DNA of 64,000 nucleotides, taken from the NCBI GenBank assembly GCA_021845965.1, contig JAJZUZ010000001.1, positions 120,261 to 184,260 on the forward strand, given 5' to 3'. The translations under genes were made by a program, and so were the position numbers. The notes below the pieces were generated by a model. The model did no database searches and was not told the origin of the DNA. It saw nothing but the letters and a program-made list of their open reading frames with translations. Positions 8,600 to 16,818 of this stretch are shown here, in pieces. The first letter of the stretch is position 1; every line of letters starts with the position of its first letter. This stretch comes from Pseudomonadota bacterium. Lineage in GTDB: Bacteria > Pseudomonadota > Gammaproteobacteria > Burkholderiales > Burkholderiaceae_C.

Positions 8600-9583
8600 A
8601 TGCTGATCAAGACAAGCGACGACGGCTTCGACCATCCACATTCCAGCGAGATCACCCCGGCGGGGGTCTATCGCCAACGCCGCGAACTGGTGCGGCTCCT
8701 GGCCGGCGGCGCCGCGGGGATGGCACTGGCGGGTTGGGCGGCGCGGGACGCGCGCGCGCAGATGCCGGCCGCCAGGCTGGCGGGGCGGAAATCGGCGGTA
8801 CCTGGTGCCACCACCCTGGAAAAGGTGACCGACTACAAGGACGCCACCACCTACAACAATTTCTACGAATTCGGGCTGGACAAGAGCGATCCGGCACGCA
8901 ATGCGCATACCCTGCAGACGGCACCCTGGACGGTGACCATCGAGGGGCTGGTGCACAAACCCGGCCGCTACGCGCTGGACGACCTGCTCAAGCTGTCGCC
9001 CCTGGAGGAGCGCATCTACCGCCTGCGCTGTGTCGAGGGCTGGTCCATGGTGATCCCGTGGGTCGGTTACTCACTGGCCGAGCTCATCCGTAAGGTCGAG
9101 CCCCTGGGTAGCGCGAAGTACGTGGAGTTCGTCACCCTGGCGGACCGCAAGACCATGCCCTATGTGGGTTCCAGCGTGCTCGACTGGCCTTATGTCGAGG
9201 GCCTGCGCATGGACGAAGCCATGCACCCGCTGACGTTGCTGGCCCTGGGCATGTACGGCGAAGTGCTGCCCAGGCAGAACGGCGCGCCGGTGCGCGTGGT
9301 GGTACCGTGGAAATACGGCTTCAAGAGTGGCAAGAGTCTGGTGAAGATCCGCTTCGTCGAGAAGCAACCGGCCACGGCCTGGAATGTGGCGGCGCCGCAG
9401 GAGTATGGCTTCTACTCCAACGTCAATCCCAATGTGGACCATCCGCGCTGGAGCCAGGCGACGGAGCGCCGCATCGGCGAGGATGGCCTGTTCACCCGCA
9501 AGCGCAAGACGCTGATGTTCAATGGCTACGAGGCCCAGGTGGGGCAGCTCTACGCGGGCATGGACCTGAAGAAGTATTACTGA
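8600..9583 (+). CDS. msrP: Periplasmic methionine sulfoxide reductase, molybdopterin subunit MsrP (YedY)
   Basis: Molybdoenzyme that repairs oxidised methionine in periplasmic proteins, using electrons from MsrQ. The 327-residue protein carries a twin-arginine signal (RQRRELV at 25-31, then a hydrophobic stretch and AARDARAQ), so it is exported folded by Tat; tatABC lies about 40 kb downstream. Cys144 in RLRCVEGW is the expected molybdenum ligand. AGGAGGG about 8 bases before the ATG is a strong ribosome site. msrQ follows with almost no gap. Confidence 0.95.
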   Translation: MLIKTSDDGFDHPHSSEITPAGVYRQRRELVRLLAGGAAGMALAGWAARDARAQMPAARLAGRKSAVPGATTLEKVTDYKDATTYNNFYEFGLDKSDPARNAHTLQTAPWTVTIEGLVHKPGRYALDDLLKLSPLEERIYRLRCVEGWSMVIPWVGYSLAELIRKVEPLGSAKYVEFVTLADRKTMPYVGSSVLDWPYVEGLRMDEAMHPLTLLALGMYGEVLPRQNGAPVRVVVPWKYGFKSGKSLVKIRFVEKQPATAWNVAAPQEYGFYSNVNPNVDHPRWSQATERRIGEDGLFTRKRKTLMFNGYEAQVGQLYAGMDLKKYY

Positions 9584-9591
9584 GCAGCGCG

Positions 9592-10257
9592 GTGGACACC
9601 TTGGCCATCAACCGCCGCCTGCTCGGCCCGGCGGTCAAGCCCCTGCTGTTTGCCGTCCTGGTCCTGCCGGCGGTGTGGCTGGTTTATGCCGCGCTGAAGA
9701 ACCAGCTGGGGGCCAACCCGGCCGAAGCACTGATCCGCTCCACGGGCGACTGGACGCTGCGCATGCTGTGCGCGGCACTGGCGGTCACGCCGCTGCGCGT
9801 ACTGCTGCAACTGCCGGCACTGGCCCGGCTGCGCCGCATGCTGGGGCTGTACGTCTATTTCTACGCCGCCTTGCATCTGCTGTGCTATGCCGGCTTTGAC
9901 ATGGGGCTGGACGTGGACGACATCGTGCGTGATATCGCCAAGCGGCCCTTTATCCTGGTTGGCTTCTCTGCTTTCGTGCTGCTGACCCCGCTGGCGTTCA
10001 CGTCATGGAACCGGGCGATCCGCTGGTTGGGTGCGGCACGCTGGCAGGTCCTGCACCGCCTGGTGTACGTCGTGGCCGTGCTGGCGGTGCTGCACTTCTT
10101 CTGGATGCGCGCCGGCAAGCACAACTACGCGGAGGTGCAGGTCTACGCCAGCGTGCTGGGCCTGCTGCTTGGCTGGCGCGCCTGGCGTTATGTGTCAGGC
10201 CGCCAGCGCCGCCGGACGGCTGCTCGCCACGCCCGCGTCGATACGGGACTTGGGTAG
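9592..10257 (+). CDS. msrQ: Heme-binding membrane subunit MsrQ (YedZ)
   Basis: Inner-membrane b-type heme protein that passes electrons to MsrP. I chose GTG at 9592, eight bases after the msrP stop; this gives 221 residues beginning VDTLAINRR. The frame is open well into msrP, but the upstream part reads as a shadow of that gene. The protein has several membrane helices of the ferric-reductase-like fold, with His residues in YAALHLLCY and LHRLVYVVAVLAVLHFFW as probable heme ligands. Its last 63 bases overlap the convergent MBL-fold gene. Confidence 0.9.
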   Translation: MDTLAINRRLLGPAVKPLLFAVLVLPAVWLVYAALKNQLGANPAEALIRSTGDWTLRMLCAALAVTPLRVLLQLPALARLRRMLGLYVYFYAALHLLCYAGFDMGLDVDDIVRDIAKRPFILVGFSAFVLLTPLAFTSWNRAIRWLGAARWQVLHRLVYVVAVLAVLHFFWMRAGKHNYAEVQVYASVLGLLLGWRAWRYVSGRQRRRTAARHARVDTGLG

Positions 10258-11013
10258 CTGGTAGTTGCGGTCGTCGAAGAGGTCGACGCCGCATTGCAGG
10301 TTCTCGATCCAGTCAAAAAATGCCGGGATGGCCGGCCCGGCCAGCGGGGCACCGTGTTGCGGGACCAGCATGGAGATATCGAGTTTGCGCGCCATTGCCG
10401 CCCAGAGGCGCAGGATCTTGTTGGACACCATGTAGCGGCGGTGGAAGCCCTCCATCAGCGGCAGGTGGCGCTTGAAGTCCGTGACGGGCTTCTGCGCCTG
10501 CTGGCCGGACATCAGCGACACGCCCAGATCGCCGGTGAACAGGATCTTGCTGATCGGGTCGTAGAAATGGAAGTTGCCCTCCGAATGCATGAAGTGCGCC
10601 GGCAGCAGGTGCAGCTCACTCTTGCCCAGCGGCAGGATGCCCCCGGCATCGGGCACGCCGATGATGCGTCCCTGCGTCTTGCCGCTCTTGGTGAAGTGCG
10701 GCACGAAACGCTCCCAGACGCGCGAGATGACCAGCTGGGCCGGGGTCGAGGTCATCCAGCGGTCCAGTGAAGCAATGATGTCCGGATCGGCGTGCGAGGC
10801 GATCAGGTAGGACAGGTGCTGGGCCGGGAAGAAGCGCGAACTGGTGAGCAGCAGTTCGTTGAAGGCCAGGTTGCCACCCGGGTCGATGATGGCGCCATGA
10901 CCATGGTCTACGATGAGGAACTGGTTGGCCTGAACCGTGTTGCCGTCTTCTTCCACCAGGTCGGTGAACATCAGACAGACGTGGTTCGGGTCCCGATAGA
11001 GCTCGATCGACAT
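10195..11013 (-). CDS. Oxygen-binding di-iron (ODP / flavodiiron-like) MBL-fold protein
   Basis: Stand-alone metallo-beta-lactamase domain of 272 residues, most like the di-iron domain of flavodiiron (FprA/ROO) NO/O2 reductases but without a flavodoxin domain. Expected metal ligands are H74, D76 and D78 in SHADPDI (D76 at the place where flavodiiron proteins have Glu; I79 where they have His), H143 (HFMHSEGN), bridging D162 (FTGDLG) and H220 (PQHG). Proteins of this type have been described as O2-binding sensors. It is preceded by an FNR-like palindrome with a well-placed -10. The sensing role is inferred. Confidence 0.8.
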   Translation of the reverse strand: MSIELYRDPNHVCLMFTDLVEEDGNTVQANQFLIVDHGHGAIIDPGGNLAFNELLLTSSRFFPAQHLSYLIASHADPDIIASLDRWMTSTPAQLVISRVWERFVPHFTKSGKTQGRIIGVPDAGGILPLGKSELHLLPAHFMHSEGNFHFYDPISKILFTGDLGVSLMSGQQAQKPVTDFKRHLPLMEGFHRRYMVSNKILRLWAAMARKLDISMLVPQHGAPLAGPAIPAFFDWIENLQCGVDLFDDRNYQLPKSRIDAGVASSRPAALAA

Positions 11014-11039
11014 GGGCGCCTTTCATTGATGCAGGCGCA

Positions 11040-11087
11040 ACTATAGAGAGCCGGGTCACCGCTTGATTTGACGTGTGTCAAATCAAG
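11040..11087 (-). promoter_or_regulatory. FNR/CRP-family-type site and promoter of the di-iron MBL gene
   Basis: Two 11-base arms (11062-11072 and 11077-11087) form a perfect inverted repeat around GTGT. The core TTGAC-GTGT-GTCAA (11068-11081) fits the TTGA-N6-TCAA pattern of FNR/Anr/Dnr-type regulators. On the minus strand TATAGT (complement of 11040-11045) is a good -10, predicting a start near 11033. The palindrome centre (11074.5) then falls at about -41.5, the class II activator position. Leader length would be about 20 nt, with AAGG ahead of the ATG. Confidence 0.65.
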
Positions 11088-11101
11088 CCCGATTGGCCTG
11101 C

Positions 11102-12376
11102 TCAAAGCAGGGTTTCTTGCGCAAAGGTGTCCGCAGCACTCTCCCGGCGGCGGATCAGGTGGGCCTGGGTGCCGTCAACCAGGATTTCTGCCGCCCGGCC
11201 CCGCGTGTTGTAGTTGCTTGCCATGCTCATGCAGTACGCGCCGGCGGAGAGCACGGCCAGCAGATCGCCGGTCTGCACATTCAAGGCGCGATCGCGCCCG
11301 AGCCAGTCCCCGCTCTCGCAGACCGGGCCGACGACATCCCAGGTGCCGCCCTGTCCCGCCCGGGGCGCCAAGGGCACGATCTGGTGGTACGCCTCGTACA
11401 TGGCCGGGCGTGGCAGGTCGTTCATCGCCGCGTCGACGATGCAGAAGTTTTTCTGCTCGCCGGGCTTGAGATACAGCACTTCCGTCAGACAGACGCCGGC
11501 ATTGCCCACCAGGGAGCGGCCGGGCTCGATCATGAGCTGGCGCTCGCCGTAGCCGCGCGCGTCGAGCTTGGCCAGCAGCTTGCGCCACAGCGCATCGGCC
11601 GGGGGCGGCGTATCACCGTTGTAGTCGATGCCGAGCCCGCCACCGAAGTCGATGTGGTGCAGGGTGATGCCAGCTGCCTCGATGGCCTGGACCAGGTCGA
11701 GCACGCGGTCCATGGCATCCAGATAGGGCGACTCCTGTGTGATCTGCGAACCGATATGGCAGTCGATGCCCACCACCTTCAGACCCGACAGCGCGGCCGC
11801 GCGCTGGTAGGTCGCCAGCGTGCGCTCATGCGCAATGCCGAACTTGTTGCCCTTGAGGCCGGTGGAGATATAGGGGTGGGTCTTGGCGTCGACGTTGGGG
11901 TTGACGCGGATGCTGACCGGCGCGCGCTGGCCCAGGGAGAGCGCGACTTCGTTGAGCACATCGAGCTCCGCCTCGCTCTCGACGTTGAAGCAGCCGATGC
12001 CGGCTTGCAGTGCGCGACGCATCTCGGCACGGGTCTTGCCGACGCCGGAGAAGATGACCTTCGCTGCGTCACCGCCGGCCGCCAGCACGCGCTCGAGCTC
12101 GCCGCCGGAGACGATGTCGAAGCCACAGCCGGCCCGCGCGAAGAGTTGCAGCACGGCCAGTGAGGAGTTGGCCTTCATGGCGTAGCAGATCTGTGCCTTG
12201 CGACCGGCGAAACCGCGCTGATAGGCGGCCAGCGCGGCCAGCATGGCTGCCTTGGAGTAGACGAAAAGGGGGGTGCCGTACTGGTGCGCGAGATCGGCCA
12301 GGCGCACGTCTTCGAGGAACAATTCGTTGCCACGGTAGGCGAGCTGCGGCTGGCCCGGGAGTTGTTGAGCGGTCAT
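11102..12376 (-). CDS. lysA: Diaminopimelate decarboxylase
   Basis: PLP enzyme that converts meso-diaminopimelate to lysine. Starting at ATG 12374-12376 gives 424 residues; the PLP lysine is K68 in CYAMKANS. The glycine-rich HIDFGGGLG and the CESGDWLGRDR active-site segment are present. A longer open frame exists but its extra residues belong to the lptM coding region. The ATG overlaps the lptM stop by four bases (ATGA), an arrangement matching the yifL-dapF pair of enterobacteria, with lysA in the place of dapF. Confidence 0.96.
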   Translation of the reverse strand: MTAQQLPGQPQLAYRGNELFLEDVRLADLAHQYGTPLFVYSKAAMLAALAAYQRGFAGRKAQICYAMKANSSLAVLQLFARAGCGFDIVSGGELERVLAAGGDAAKVIFSGVGKTRAEMRRALQAGIGCFNVESEAELDVLNEVALSLGQRAPVSIRVNPNVDAKTHPYISTGLKGNKFGIAHERTLATYQRAAALSGLKVVGIDCHIGSQITQESPYLDAMDRVLDLVQAIEAAGITLHHIDFGGGLGIDYNGDTPPPADALWRKLLAKLDARGYGERQLMIEPGRSLVGNAGVCLTEVLYLKPGEQKNFCIVDAAMNDLPRPAMYEAYHQIVPLAPRAGQGGTWDVVGPVCESGDWLGRDRALNVQTGDLLAVLSAGAYCMSMASNYNTRGRAAEILVDGTQAHLIRRRESAADTFAQETLL

Positions 12377-12648
12377 TGCGGGGCGGTAGGAGCGGAAGCG
12401 GGTTGGGAGGCCGGGGCGGACGCTGGACTCGAGGCCGGGGGCGTGGGCGAGGCGGGCTTGCTTTTCTCGGGCATGACCGGCCACATCGACTGCGGCAGCG
12501 TGGCACGGTTGGCGGCAGCGGGTTCCGTAGGCAGATACAGCTGGCCTGGCTGTCCGCAGGCGGTCAACCCCACGGCTCCGGCGCCACCAATGACAGCAAA
12601 CGTCGCATGGCCTAAGGCCCTGACTAAAATTCGGCGGGTTTGCAACAT
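12373..12648 (-). CDS. lptM: LPS-assembly lipoprotein LptM (YifL-like)
   Basis: Small outer-membrane lipoprotein family that helps LptD-LptE mature. The 91-residue protein has a signal peptide with lipobox LTAC and lipidation at Cys31, immediately followed by GQPGQLYLP, the hallmark C-G-x-x-G-x-L-Y-x-P motif. The tail is a Pro/Ala/Ser-rich linker (about 62-91) of no fixed structure. ATG is at 12646-12648. It is divergent from cyaY with only 12 bases between start codons, and translationally coupled to lysA. Confidence 0.85.
   Translation of the reverse strand: MLQTRRILVRALGHATFAVIGGAGAVGLTACGQPGQLYLPTEPAAANRATLPQSMWPVMPEKSKPASPTPPASSPASAPASQPASAPTAPQ
12625..12630 (+). promoter_or_regulatory. 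-10 element of cyaY inside the lptM coding region
   Basis: TAAAAT at 12625-12630 lies 30 bases before the cyaY ATG and inside the first codons of the opposing lptM gene. Start would be near 12637, leaving a 24-nt leader. No clear -35 box is seen. Confidence 0.4.
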
Positions 12649-12660
12649 CACGGAATTGTA

Positions 12661-12990
12661 ATGACCGACACCGAATTCATGGATCGTGCGGAGCTTGTGC
12701 TGCGTGCCATCGAAGCCAGTTGCGATCGCATCAATGAGGAGAGCGATGCCGACATCGACAACCAGCGGGTGGGCGGCATGGTCACCCTGGTATTTCGCGA
12801 CCGCAGCCAGATCGTGGTGAACCTGCAAAAACCCTTGCACGAGATCTGGCTCGCCGCCCGTTCCGGCGGCTACCACTACAAGTTCGACGGCCGGCAGTGG
12901 CAGGACACCAAAGGCCACGGGGAGTTCTTTGCCAGCCTCTCGCGTTATGCGAGCGAGCAGGCCGGCACGCCGCTGGCCTTTTCGGCCTGA
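12661..12990 (+). CDS. cyaY: Frataxin-like iron-sulfur assembly regulator CyaY
   Basis: Frataxin homologue that binds iron and modulates IscS-dependent Fe-S cluster assembly. From ATG 12661 the protein has 109 residues and aligns from its first residues (MTDTEF) with enterobacterial CyaY. It shows the acidic N-terminal helix (EESDADID), the beta-sheet segment [12 protein letters not shown], and the conserved [17 protein letters not shown] block. Its TGA stop directly abuts the TGA of the convergent PBP1A gene (TGATCA at 12988-12993), leaving no intergenic base. Confidence 0.94.
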   Translation: MTDTEFMDRAELVLRAIEASCDRINEESDADIDNQRVGGMVTLVFRDRSQIVVNLQKPLHEIWLAARSGGYHYKFDGRQWQDTKGHGEFFASLSRYASEQAGTPLAFSA

Positions 12991-15471
12991 TCAATTCTTG
13001 AACAGGTCGAGTATCTTCAGTTTCTCTTCCGCAGGGGCGGAGGCCGCCGCCGCCGGTGCCGACGCCACGGGCGCGACCGGCGCCGATGCCGGCGGCACGG
13101 CGGGTGCCGGCATGCCCTCGGGAGGCGGTACGACAGCCGGTACTTCGTCCAGACCGAGGGACAGGATGCCGCCATCCTTGGCGTGCTCGGTATACATCCA
13201 GTCGATTCCGGTCTGAACCACACCCTCGGGCGGCGCCAGCTCCAGGATGGGCACATCCCGCAGGGCATGCTCCATGTAGGTGATCCAGACCGGCAGGCTC
13301 AAGCCGCCGCCGGTCTCCCGGTCGCCCAGCTTGCGCGGTGTGTCATAGCCGATCCAGGTGACGGCCGCCACCGTCGGCTGGAAGCCGGCGAACCAGGCGT
13401 CCATGGAGTCATTGGTGGTGCCGGTCTTGCCATAGATATCCGGGCGCTTGAGGGTAGCCTGTGCGCGGGCGGCAGTGCCCGAGCGGGTGACTTCCTGCAG
13501 CATGGTGGACATCACAAAGGCGTTGCGCGCGTCGATGGCCCGCATGGATTCGTCCAACACCACGGGCTTGGCCTGGGCCAGCACCTTGCCCTTTTGTTCC
13601 GTGATCTTGCTGATCAGCCAGGGGTTGATGCGGTAGCCGCCATTGGCGAAGACGGAATAGGCGGTCGCCAGCTGCATGGGCGTCACCGATCCGGCGCCCA
13701 GGGCCATGGTCAGGTAGGGCGGGTGTTTCTCGGCGTCAAAGCCGAACTGCGTGATCCACTCTTGCGCGTAGCGGGGGCCGATGGCGTTGAGGACTCGGAT
13801 CGAGACCATGTTCTTGGACTTGGCCAGACCGCGTCGCAATGGCATTGGCCCTTCGAAGGCGCCGTCGTAGTTCTTCGGTTCCCACGGCTGGCCGCCCGTC
13901 TGCTCGGGGTCAAAGAACAGTGGAGCGTCGTTGACTACGGTCGCAGGTGTGAAGCCCTTCTCCAGCGCCGCTGAATAGATGAAGGGTTTGAAACTGGAGC
14001 CGGGCTGGCGCCATGCCTGTGTCACGTGATTGAACTTGTTCTTGCTGAAGTCGAAGCCGCCCACCAGGGCCTTGATGGCGCCGGTGCGCGGGTCCAGCGA
14101 GACAAATGCGCCCTCCACCTCGGGTTGCTGGAGGATTTCCCACGCGTTTTTGTGGGTCTTCATGACGCGGATGACCGCGCCGCGGCGGATCTTGATCTTC
14201 GGCGCGGCCCGCGTCTGCAGCCCGGCCTGGGCAAAGCGCAAGCCGTCGCCGGTGATCTCGATCAACTCCCCGCCCGAACGCGCGGCCACCACCTTGCGTG
14301 GGCCGGCCTCCAGCACCACGGCCGCCAGCAGGTTGCCGTTGTCGGGATGCTCGTCCAGGATGTCGTCGATTGCGTCCTCTAGCTCGGATTCCTTCTCGGG
14401 CAGGCTGACGAACTTCTCCGGTCCCCGATACGCCTGACGCCGCTCGAAATCCAGGATGCCCTGCCGCAGGGCTTGATACGCCACTTCCTGATCGCCGGCC
14501 TTGACCGTGGTGTAGACGTTCAGTCCGCGGGTATAGGCCTCCTCGCCGTATTGCGCAAAGATCAGCTGGCGCACCATTTCAGCCACGAAATCGGCATGGC
14601 TGCGGGAGGGATCCTCGCCGGTGCCGCCGCCATTGCCGGACTTGATCCGCAGTTCCTGCTTCTTCGCCGCCTCAGCCTCCTGGGCCGTGATGAAGCCGTT
14701 TTCGAGCATGCGGTCGATGATGTACAGCTGCCGGGTGCGCGCGCGTTTGGGGTTGCTGATCGGGTTATAGGCCGAAGGGGCCTTGGGCAGGCCGGCGAGC
14801 ATCGCCGCCTCGGCCACCGTGATGTCCTTGAGCGCCTTGCCGAAGTAGGTCTCTGCCGCCGCAGCGAAGCCGTAGGCCCGGTTGCCCAGATAGATCTGGT
14901 TCATGTAGATCTCAAGGATCTGGTCCTTGCTGAGCAGATGCTCCAGCTTGAAGGTCAGCAGGATTTCATAGATCTTGCGCGTGAATGTCTTCTCCGAAGA
15001 CAGGTACACGTTACGCGCCACCTGCATGGTGATCGTGGACGCACCCTGGCTCTTGACCCGGCCGACATTGGCCAGGCCGGCGCGGATCACGCCCACGTAG
15101 TCCACGCCGCCATGCTGGTAAAAGCGCGCGTCCTCGATGGCCAGCACCGCGTCGGTGAGGACCCGGGGGATGTCCTTGATCGGTGTGAAGTTGCGGCGCT
15201 CCTCCCCAAATTCGCCCAAGACCTCGCCTTCGGCGGAGAACACCCGCAGCGGCAGCTTGGGGCGATACTGGGAGAGATCCGAGATGTCGGGCAGGTTGGG
15301 GTAGGCGACCGCCAATGCAATCGCGACCGTCATGAGAAGAGAGGCCAGTGCGGCCAAGGCGGCGCCACCGATCCAGATGGCCACCCGCACTGCGGGGTGC
15401 AGCTTGGCAAAACGTGAAGATTTCATGCCGTCGGGGCTGGAAGAGGTTTCGGAGTTGGAGTCGGGCGGCAT
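12991..15471 (-). CDS. mrcA: Penicillin-binding protein 1A (bifunctional glycosyltransferase/transpeptidase)
   Basis: Inner-membrane enzyme that polymerises and cross-links peptidoglycan. The N-terminal anchor (about 35-58) is followed by a GT51 domain (EDARFYQHGG, then GASTITMQVARN). The transpeptidase domain has SSFK, SKN and KTGTTND motifs. It ends in a Pro/Ala-rich tail. I chose ATG 15469-15471 (826 residues): a perfect TATAAT lies just upstream, and the longer frame would begin upstream of that promoter. ATG 15426 is an alternative. It sits back-to-back with pilM, the classic mrcA / pilMNOPQ arrangement. Confidence 0.95.
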   Translation of the reverse strand: MPPDSNSETSSSPDGMKSSRFAKLHPAVRVAIWIGGAALAALASLLMTVAIALAVAYPNLPDISDLSQYRPKLPLRVFSAEGEVLGEFGEERRNFTPIKDIPRVLTDAVLAIEDARFYQHGGVDYVGVIRAGLANVGRVKSQGASTITMQVARNVYLSSEKTFTRKIYEILLTFKLEHLLSKDQILEIYMNQIYLGNRAYGFAAAAETYFGKALKDITVAEAAMLAGLPKAPSAYNPISNPKRARTRQLYIIDRMLENGFITAQEAEAAKKQELRIKSGNGGGTGEDPSRSHADFVAEMVRQLIFAQYGEEAYTRGLNVYTTVKAGDQEVAYQALRQGILDFERRQAYRGPEKFVSLPEKESELEDAIDDILDEHPDNGNLLAAVVLEAGPRKVVAARSGGELIEITGDGLRFAQAGLQTRAAPKIKIRRGAVIRVMKTHKNAWEILQQPEVEGAFVSLDPRTGAIKALVGGFDFSKNKFNHVTQAWRQPGSSFKPFIYSAALEKGFTPATVVNDAPLFFDPEQTGGQPWEPKNYDGAFEGPMPLRRGLAKSKNMVSIRVLNAIGPRYAQEWITQFGFDAEKHPPYLTMALGAGSVTPMQLATAYSVFANGGYRINPWLISKITEQKGKVLAQAKPVVLDESMRAIDARNAFVMSTMLQEVTRSGTAARAQATLKRPDIYGKTGTTNDSMDAWFAGFQPTVAAVTWIGYDTPRKLGDRETGGGLSLPVWITYMEHALRDVPILELAPPEGVVQTGIDWMYTEHAKDGGILSLGLDEVPAVVPPPEGMPAPAVPPASAPVAPVASAPAAAASAPAEEKLKILDLFKN

Positions 15472-15496
15472 AAAATCTTTGTAACTACGCGTCGTG

Positions 15497-15502
15497 ATTA
15501 TA
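15497..15502 (-). promoter_or_regulatory. TATAAT -10 box of the PBP1A gene
   Basis: On the reverse strand a perfect TATAAT (complement of 15497-15502) lies in an AT-rich island. Transcription would begin near 15490, about 20 bases before the ATG at 15471. No good -35 box at 16-18 bases. It fixes the start of the PBP1A frame downstream of 15490. Confidence 0.5.
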
Positions 15503-15655
15503 AAAATCTGACTATGCCGCCATTTCCGGCGGGGCATGCGTCAGTCTGTGCGGCACGTCGCCGCTTTCACTTGGCGAGCTGAGCAAGTCGTTTCAATCGG
15601 ATACAAAGCGTCTGCTTTTGACAACGCGAAAACGACCTTCGTGCCGGAAAAATCT

Positions 15656-15684
15656 TTGCGCGACAAGGACCTTACTGCTAGCAT
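15656..15684 (+). promoter_or_regulatory. Sigma70-type promoter of the pilMNOPQ operon
   Basis: TTGCGC (15656-15661) and TAGCAT (15679-15684) are separated by 17 bases. Start would be near 15691, giving a leader of about 42 nt that contains a small hairpin (CCGGCA/TGCCGG, 15706-15720) and a G-rich ribosome site before the ATG at 15733. A separate TTGACA at 15618 has no matching -10. Confidence 0.45.
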
Positions 15685-15732
15685 TGAAGTGAATTCTTAA
15701 GTTCACCGGCATTGTGCCGGCAATTTCGGGGG

Positions 15733-16818
15733 ATGCCCTTGATCTCATTGAGGTCGTTGTTCAGTCACCAGCCGGAGCCCATGTTGGGCCTGGACGTCAG
15801 CTCTTCCAGCGTCAAACTGGTCGAGTTGAGTAAAAACAAGGCTGGTCAGTACGTGCTCGATCGCTGTGCGATCGAGCCGCTGGAGCGCGGTTGGATCACC
15901 GACGGCAATATCGAGAAATTCGACGAGGTTGCCGAGGCGGTTCGACGGCTGGTGAAGAAGAGTGGCACGCGTACCAAGAACGTTGCCATGGCCTTGCCGC
16001 CGTCCGCGGTGATTACCAAGAAGATCGTCTTGCCCGGCGGGCTGAGCGAGACCGAGCTGGAAATGCAGGTCGAAGCCGAGGCCAACCAGTACATTCCCTT
16101 CCCGCTGGAGGAAGTGAGCCTGGACTTCTGTGTCATCGGTCCCAGTGCAAGTTCGGTTGGCGACGTGGACGTGCTCATTGCCGCGTCCCGGCGCGAGAAG
16201 GTCCAGGACATTCAGGGTCTGGCTGAGTCGGCCGGCCTGAAGCCGGTGATCGTGGACGTGGAGTCCTATGCGTCGCGGCTGGCGGCCGGGCGTCTGATCG
16301 AGAATCTGCCCGATCAGGGCAAGGGGGCCATCGTGGCCCTGTTCGAGGTAGGCGCCCTGACCACCAGCATGCAGGTGATCCGGGATGACGAGGTGCTATA
16401 TGAGCGCGACCAGGCCTTCGGCGGTGCGCAACTGACGCAATTGATCGTGCGCCAGTACGGCTTCTCGCTCGAGGAGGCGGAAGCCAAGAAGCGCAGTGGC
16501 GAGCTGCCTGAAGACTACGAAGGCAGCGTGCTCAAGCCTTTCATCGAAAGCATGGTGCAGGAAATCGGTCGTGCCCTGCAATTTTTCTTCACCAGCACGC
16601 CGCATCACAAGGTGGACTACATCATGCTGGCGGGTGGTGCGGCCGCCCTGCCCGGCTTGACCGACGCCGTAACGCAGCAGATCACTTTCCCTTGCAGCCT
16701 GGTCAATCCGTTTGAAGGTATGGAAATCGGGGATGGCGTGCGCCTGAAGAAGATGACGCGCGAGGCGCCGTCCTATTTGACATCCTGCGGCCTGGCCATG
16801 CGGAGGTTTCTCCAGTGA
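15733..16818 (+). CDS. pilM: Type IV pilus inner-membrane assembly protein PilM
   Basis: Actin-like cytoplasmic ATPase-fold protein that links the PilN tail to the pilus motor complex. 361 residues from ATG 15733; the frame also has an upstream TTG at 15712, but it falls inside the leader hairpin. Family features are the LGLDVSSSSVKLVEL nucleotide-binding strand (about 17-31), the second phosphate loop and the LAGGAAALPGL block near 300. The stop overlaps the GTG of pilN (GTGA). First gene of the complete pilMNOPQ operon. Confidence 0.95.
   Translation: MPLISLRSLFSHQPEPMLGLDVSSSSVKLVELSKNKAGQYVLDRCAIEPLERGWITDGNIEKFDEVAEAVRRLVKKSGTRTKNVAMALPPSAVITKKIVLPGGLSETELEMQVEAEANQYIPFPLEEVSLDFCVIGPSASSVGDVDVLIAASRREKVQDIQGLAESAGLKPVIVDVESYASRLAAGRLIENLPDQGKGAIVALFEVGALTTSMQVIRDDEVLYERDQAFGGAQLTQLIVRQYGFSLEEAEAKKRSGELPEDYEGSVLKPFIESMVQEIGRALQFFFTSTPHHKVDYIMLAGGAAALPGLTDAVTQQITFPCSLVNPFEGMEIGDGVRLKKMTREAPSYLTSCGLAMRRFLQ

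Noticed and set aside
9307-9591. Longer msrQ beginning inside msrP
   Set aside because: The extra 95 codons translate to low-complexity sequence without membrane segments and lie wholly in another frame of msrP.
11063-11086. TTGAT ... ATCAA as a classical FNR box
   Set aside because: The outer TTGAT and ATCAA are 14 bases apart instead of four. The inner TTGAC-N4-GTCAA is the part that fits the FNR/CRP family.
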